Shown here: positions 14,110-15,690 of the stretch, one piece after another
Position numbering within the stretch: the stretch's first letter is position 1
Layout of the letters: each line of letters begins with the position of its first letter
Assembly: GCA_023433855.1 (NCBI GenBank)
Contig: JAEYTV010000452.1
Coordinates: 1-15,690 of the forward strand
DNA length: 15,690 bases
Origin: Pseudomonadota bacterium
Lineage (GTDB): Bacteria > Pseudomonadota > Alphaproteobacteria > Rhizobiales > Rhizobiaceae
Direction: 5' to 3'
Program-made: the position numbers and the translations under genes
Notes under the pieces: model-generated
Told to the model about the DNA's origin: nothing
Seen by the model: only the letters and a program-made list of their open reading frames with translations
Database searches by the model: none

Positions 14110-14145
14110 AAAAAGCGAGAGGCGCATCATTCGGCGGCCTCTCGC
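14110..14145 (-). terminator. Intrinsic terminator overlapping the Cro-like stop codon
   Basis: On the minus strand, a perfect 9-bp stem (GCGAGAGGC at 14145-14137 with GCCTCTCGC at 14123-14115) has a 13-base loop. It is directly followed by TTTTT (14114-14110). The Cro-like TGA lies inside the loop. This is a textbook rho-independent terminator shape and would stop leftward early transcription right after Cro, as tR1 does after lambda cro. Confidence 0.75.
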
Positions 14146-14324
14146 GGTAGCAAGCTCTCGAAGCGAACCCCTGTTTCCCGATTGATCGCAACCGCCAACC
14201 GCAAAGACGGCGTAGCCTTTCCGGCGCGAATTTTGGCAATCATTGATCGATCGCATCCCACCCTTTCCGCCAAGAAGGCGTCAGAGATCTTCGCTTCGTC
14301 CATGTGCTGATCGAGTTCGCTCAT
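14127..14324 (-). CDS. Cro-like XRE-family HTH repressor
   Basis: This 65-aa protein (MSELDQHMDEAKISDAFLAERVGCDRSMIAKIRAGKATPSLRLAVAINRETGVRFESLLPREAAE) is a single HTH_3/XRE domain. Its recognition region is SDAFLAERVGCDRSMIAKIRAGK. It diverges from the XRE repressor gene, the usual Cro/CI arrangement. The predicted -10 (14338-14333) would place the transcript start within a few bases of the ATG, and no SD is visible, so the message may be leaderless. A terminator overlaps its stop. It would repress the lysogenic promoter through shared operators; which operators it prefers cannot be told from sequence. Confidence 0.82.
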   Translation of the reverse strand: MSELDQHMDEAKISDAFLAERVGCDRSMIAKIRAGKATPSLRLAVAINRETGVRFESLLPREAAE

Positions 14325-14332
14325 GGTGCGAG

Positions 14333-14362
14333 AATGTGAATGTCATGAACGTGAATGTCAAG
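14333..14362 (-). promoter_or_regulatory. Leftward early promoter with two repressor-type operators
   Basis: On the minus strand, TTGACA (14361-14356), a 17-base spacer and CACATT (14338-14333) form a promoter candidate for the Cro-like gene. The operator ATGTGAATGTCATG (14334-14347, plus orientation) and a 12/14 copy (14349-14362) cover the -10, spacer and -35, spaced 15 bp apart. A bound repressor would block this promoter. The -10 matches the sigma70 consensus only in part. Confidence 0.6.
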
Positions 14363-14418
14363 CACATCGTGCATGGCATTGCATGGCGCTTTGCTTATTC
14401 AAGTGAGAAAATGTGAAC

Positions 14419-14757
14419 ATGGCTCCCGTGAAGAAACCAAAGCACCAGCTTCAGCGCACCTTCCTCCGCGAGTGGCGAGAATATCGCAATCTCAGCCAGG
14501 AGGCCGCCGCCTCACGCCTGCACATCTCACGCACCTTATTGTCGAAGATAGAGAATGCGAAAAGCCCCTACACCCAGCAGTTCATGGAGAATGCTGCTCA
14601 GGCGTACGGGTGCGACGTCCCAGATCTAATTATGCGTAACCCGCTCAATCGCGATGCACTTTGGTCGATACAAGATCAGCTGAAGACAGCCCCGCCGGAG
14701 ATCCAAAAGGAAATCTTCGATTTTGCGAACTTCCTTCTTCAGCGAAGGACAAGCTAG
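14419..14757 (+). CDS. XRE-family prophage repressor (CI-like, short form)
   Basis: The start chosen is ATG at 14419; a GTG at 14413 would add two residues. No strong SD is visible. The 112-aa protein has a basic N-terminus and an HTH (about 12-70, including LREWREYRNLSQEAAASRLHISRTLLSKIENAKSPY). A short helical C-terminus follows (APPEIQKEIFDFANFLLQRR), probably for dimerisation. It is the only plus-strand gene in the window and is divergent from Cro, so it is the likely lysogeny repressor acting at the ATGTGAATGTCATG sites. It lacks the LexA-like self-cleaving domain of lambda CI. Its stop codon is interlocked with that of the convergent WYL/TerB gene. Confidence 0.82.
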   Translation: MAPVKKPKHQLQRTFLREWREYRNLSQEAAASRLHISRTLLSKIENAKSPYTQQFMENAAQAYGCDVPDLIMRNPLNRDALWSIQDQLKTAPPEIQKEIFDFANFLLQRRTS

Positions 14758-15536
14758 AGGATTTCCACACCAGTGAGGTCGAGCGATATCGCATTGATCA
14801 TCGCAAGCTCCTTCTCGTGCCGCTTTCCATCGGCATCGATGACCCTCACAGCGGCCATTAGAAGACGCTTTGTACGAGTCTCTCCTTCAGCAGTCAGTGC
14901 ATTCAGAGCGCGCATAATCGCCTCCTCAGAAGGTCGCAACCGTCCGGCAAATCGTCGGATCGACGCGATGTCTCCATCATCGAGCATCACGCCCGTTCTC
15001 TCTGCAAGGCTTGCCAGATAGTCGGTTTCAACTTCGATTTCTTCTGGACGCACCTTTCCGTCCGACTTCGCCAGAGCCGCCAGAAGTACTGCGTCATGAC
15101 GAATTGAGTTCAAAATGCCAGCCCACCGAGCGCCGTCATCGGCACGCTTTGTAGAAACAGGCAAAGCCATTCCAAAATTCTGCTCGAGAAACAATGGAAC
15201 GTCGTCGAATACCTCACCATCGTAATCAATGAAGCACTGTATCCGGTCAACACGGAACTGACGCTGCGCTTTCCGCTCATGACAATGGGCGAGAAGTGAG
15301 GGAATCCCATTCGTGCCGCCGACGATGCTCCAGACTGTTATGCGCCTGGTCGAAGGCTTGCCGGCCGAGTTAACATACTCGATCAGGAAGGATTGTCCTT
15401 CCGCGTCCCCAATGTTCTCGGCACGCCTGACTGGCTCCTCATCAACCTCCGGCAATACAATGAGAAGCGGCGAAGGAGGCGCGGGCAACGATATAATTTC
15501 GGCCGCAAGGTCACGCGCAATCTGGTTAATGTTCAT
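14754..15536 (-). CDS. WYL-like plus TerB-like two-domain protein of unknown role in the immunity region
   Basis: The ATG at 15536 (MNINQIARDLAAEI) has a GGAG SD five bases upstream; 260 aa. Residues about 48-108 resemble a WYL domain (FLIEYVNSAGKPSTRRITVWSIVGGTNGIPSLLAHCHERKAQRQFRVDRIQCFID). Residues about 140-258 resemble a TerB-like helical domain, with repeated DGK motifs (KSDGKVRPEEIE and DADGKRHEKEL) typical of metal-binding TerB folds. No HTH is visible. WYL domains sense ligands or nucleic acid and are common in regulators of phage-defence loci. The gene lies between the repressor and the second operator cluster, where lambda rex genes would be. Base composition is visibly less GC-rich than the late genes, suggesting separate acquisition. 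Function unknown. Confidence 0.65.
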   Translation of the reverse strand: MNINQIARDLAAEIISLPAPPSPLLIVLPEVDEEPVRRAENIGDAEGQSFLIEYVNSAGKPSTRRITVWSIVGGTNGIPSLLAHCHERKAQRQFRVDRIQCFIDYDGEVFDDVPLFLEQNFGMALPVSTKRADDGARWAGILNSIRHDAVLLAALAKSDGKVRPEEIEVETDYLASLAERTGVMLDDGDIASIRRFAGRLRPSEEAIMRALNALTAEGETRTKRLLMAAVRVIDADGKRHEKELAMINAISLDLTGVEIL

Positions 15537-15575
15537 ACCTACTCCCCCCACTTAACTACCGCAAATCGTGCAGAA

Positions 15576-15589
15576 AATCCGGCCGGATT
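15576..15589. promoter_or_regulatory. Perfect 14-bp palindrome upstream of the WYL/TerB gene
   Basis: AATCCGGCCGGATT is a perfect palindrome lying 40-53 bases upstream of the WYL/TerB ATG. It is flanked by an 8-bp inverted repeat (CAAATCGT at 15562-15569 and ACGATTTG at 15608-15615). The location suits an operator for this gene. The binding protein is unknown, and a GC-rich palindrome of this size could still be chance. Confidence 0.35.
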
Positions 15590-15636
15590 GCAACTGTTCG
15601 GTGCGAGACGATTTGTGCACATCAGAAACGGCAGTT

Positions 15637-15685
15637 CATGACATTCACATTTGCACTTGACGCGCATGTGAATGTCATGCACATT
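15637..15685 (+). promoter_or_regulatory. Rightward early promoter with paired inverted repressor-type operators
   Basis: Two exact copies of the 14-bp operator lie head to head (CATGACATTCACAT at 15637-15650 and ATGTGAATGTCATG at 15666-15679, 15 bp between). A promoter candidate TTGACG (15657-15662), 17-base spacer, CACATT (15680-15685) overlaps them and points right, out of the window. The architecture repeats that of the Cro promoter, with the same spacer length and the same -10. It probably drives a second early operon beyond the window. Confidence 0.6.
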
Positions 15686-15690
15686 CTTTC

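Larger units (their letters stand above)
13789..14126. other. 338-bp gene-poor control region between Cro-like and CII-like genes
   Basis: No frame here is convincing, although one ORF per strand is open. The stretch carries five perfect stem inverted repeats, a long-loop stem with a copy of GGGAGGAGG, and the paired TTTCCC/GGGAAA dyads next to the CII-like gene. The plus strand is very purine-rich. This density of RNA-level symmetry argues for a structured leader, small RNA or antitermination element rather than coding DNA. Confidence 0.55.

Noticed and set aside
13885..14130. Minus-strand ORF starting in an ATGATG that overlaps the Cro-like stop
   Set aside because: An intrinsic terminator with T5 follows immediately, composition is Arg/Ser/Pro-rich without any motif, and base choices are dictated by the stem-loops.
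13899..14150. Plus-strand ORF of 83 aa with a GGAGG SD five bases upstream
   Set aside because: The product is a low-complexity Arg/Gly sequence, it is antisense to the early transcript and overlaps the end of the Cro-like gene, and the perfect inverted repeats explain the region better as structured RNA.

Overview
The window looks like part of a temperate, lambda-like siphophage (a prophage or a phage genome) from an alphaproteobacterium, most likely Rhizobiales. It is GC-rich, the genes are tightly overlapped, and the structural proteins fall into families common in rhizobial and Brucella-group prophages. Almost every gene is on the minus strand, so the biological order runs from right (about 15.7 kb) to left (1). 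I see no integrase, lysis genes, tRNA, CRISPR array, insertion sequence or attachment site.

Right end (about 13.8-15.7 kb) is the lysogeny and control region. A short XRE-type repressor on the plus strand (14419-14757) diverges from a Cro-like gene on the minus strand (14127-14324). An exact 14-bp site, ATGTGAATGTCATG, occurs three times and a 12/14 copy once, at two promoter-like sequences that flank the repressor and a WYL/TerB-like gene. This resembles lambda's OL/OR pair. Cro is followed by an intrinsic terminator and then by a run of perfect stem-loops. Two of these loops carry CCTCCTCCC (anti-Shine-Dalgarno-like) on the transcribed strand. This stretch is the best candidate here for an undescribed element.

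Middle (about 9.6-13.8 kb) is an early operon read leftward. It holds a CII-like HTH protein, a small winged-helix protein, a winged-helix/NPPY-methyltransferase chimera, two unknown proteins, and a 388-aa HTH protein. The linker of the HTH protein gene holds iteron-like DNA repeats, as lambda gene O does, and is a candidate replication origin. A NusG-family protein (8955-9599) follows. It sits just upstream of a 299-bp structured leader that contains a UUCG-loop intrinsic terminator, which suggests it is a late-gene antiterminator.

Left part (1 to about 8.66 kb) is the packaging, head and neck module in nearly lambda order: displaced gpZ-like protein, cos-like spacer, small terminase, large terminase (gpA family), portal, gpW-like, ClpP-type prohead protease with a nested scaffold start, decoration protein, major capsid protein (gpE family), a 57-aa protein, gpFII-like head-tail joining protein, and a probable tail terminator cut by the window edge. 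Most joins are ATGA, TGATG or TAATG overlaps, which implies translational coupling along one late transcript.
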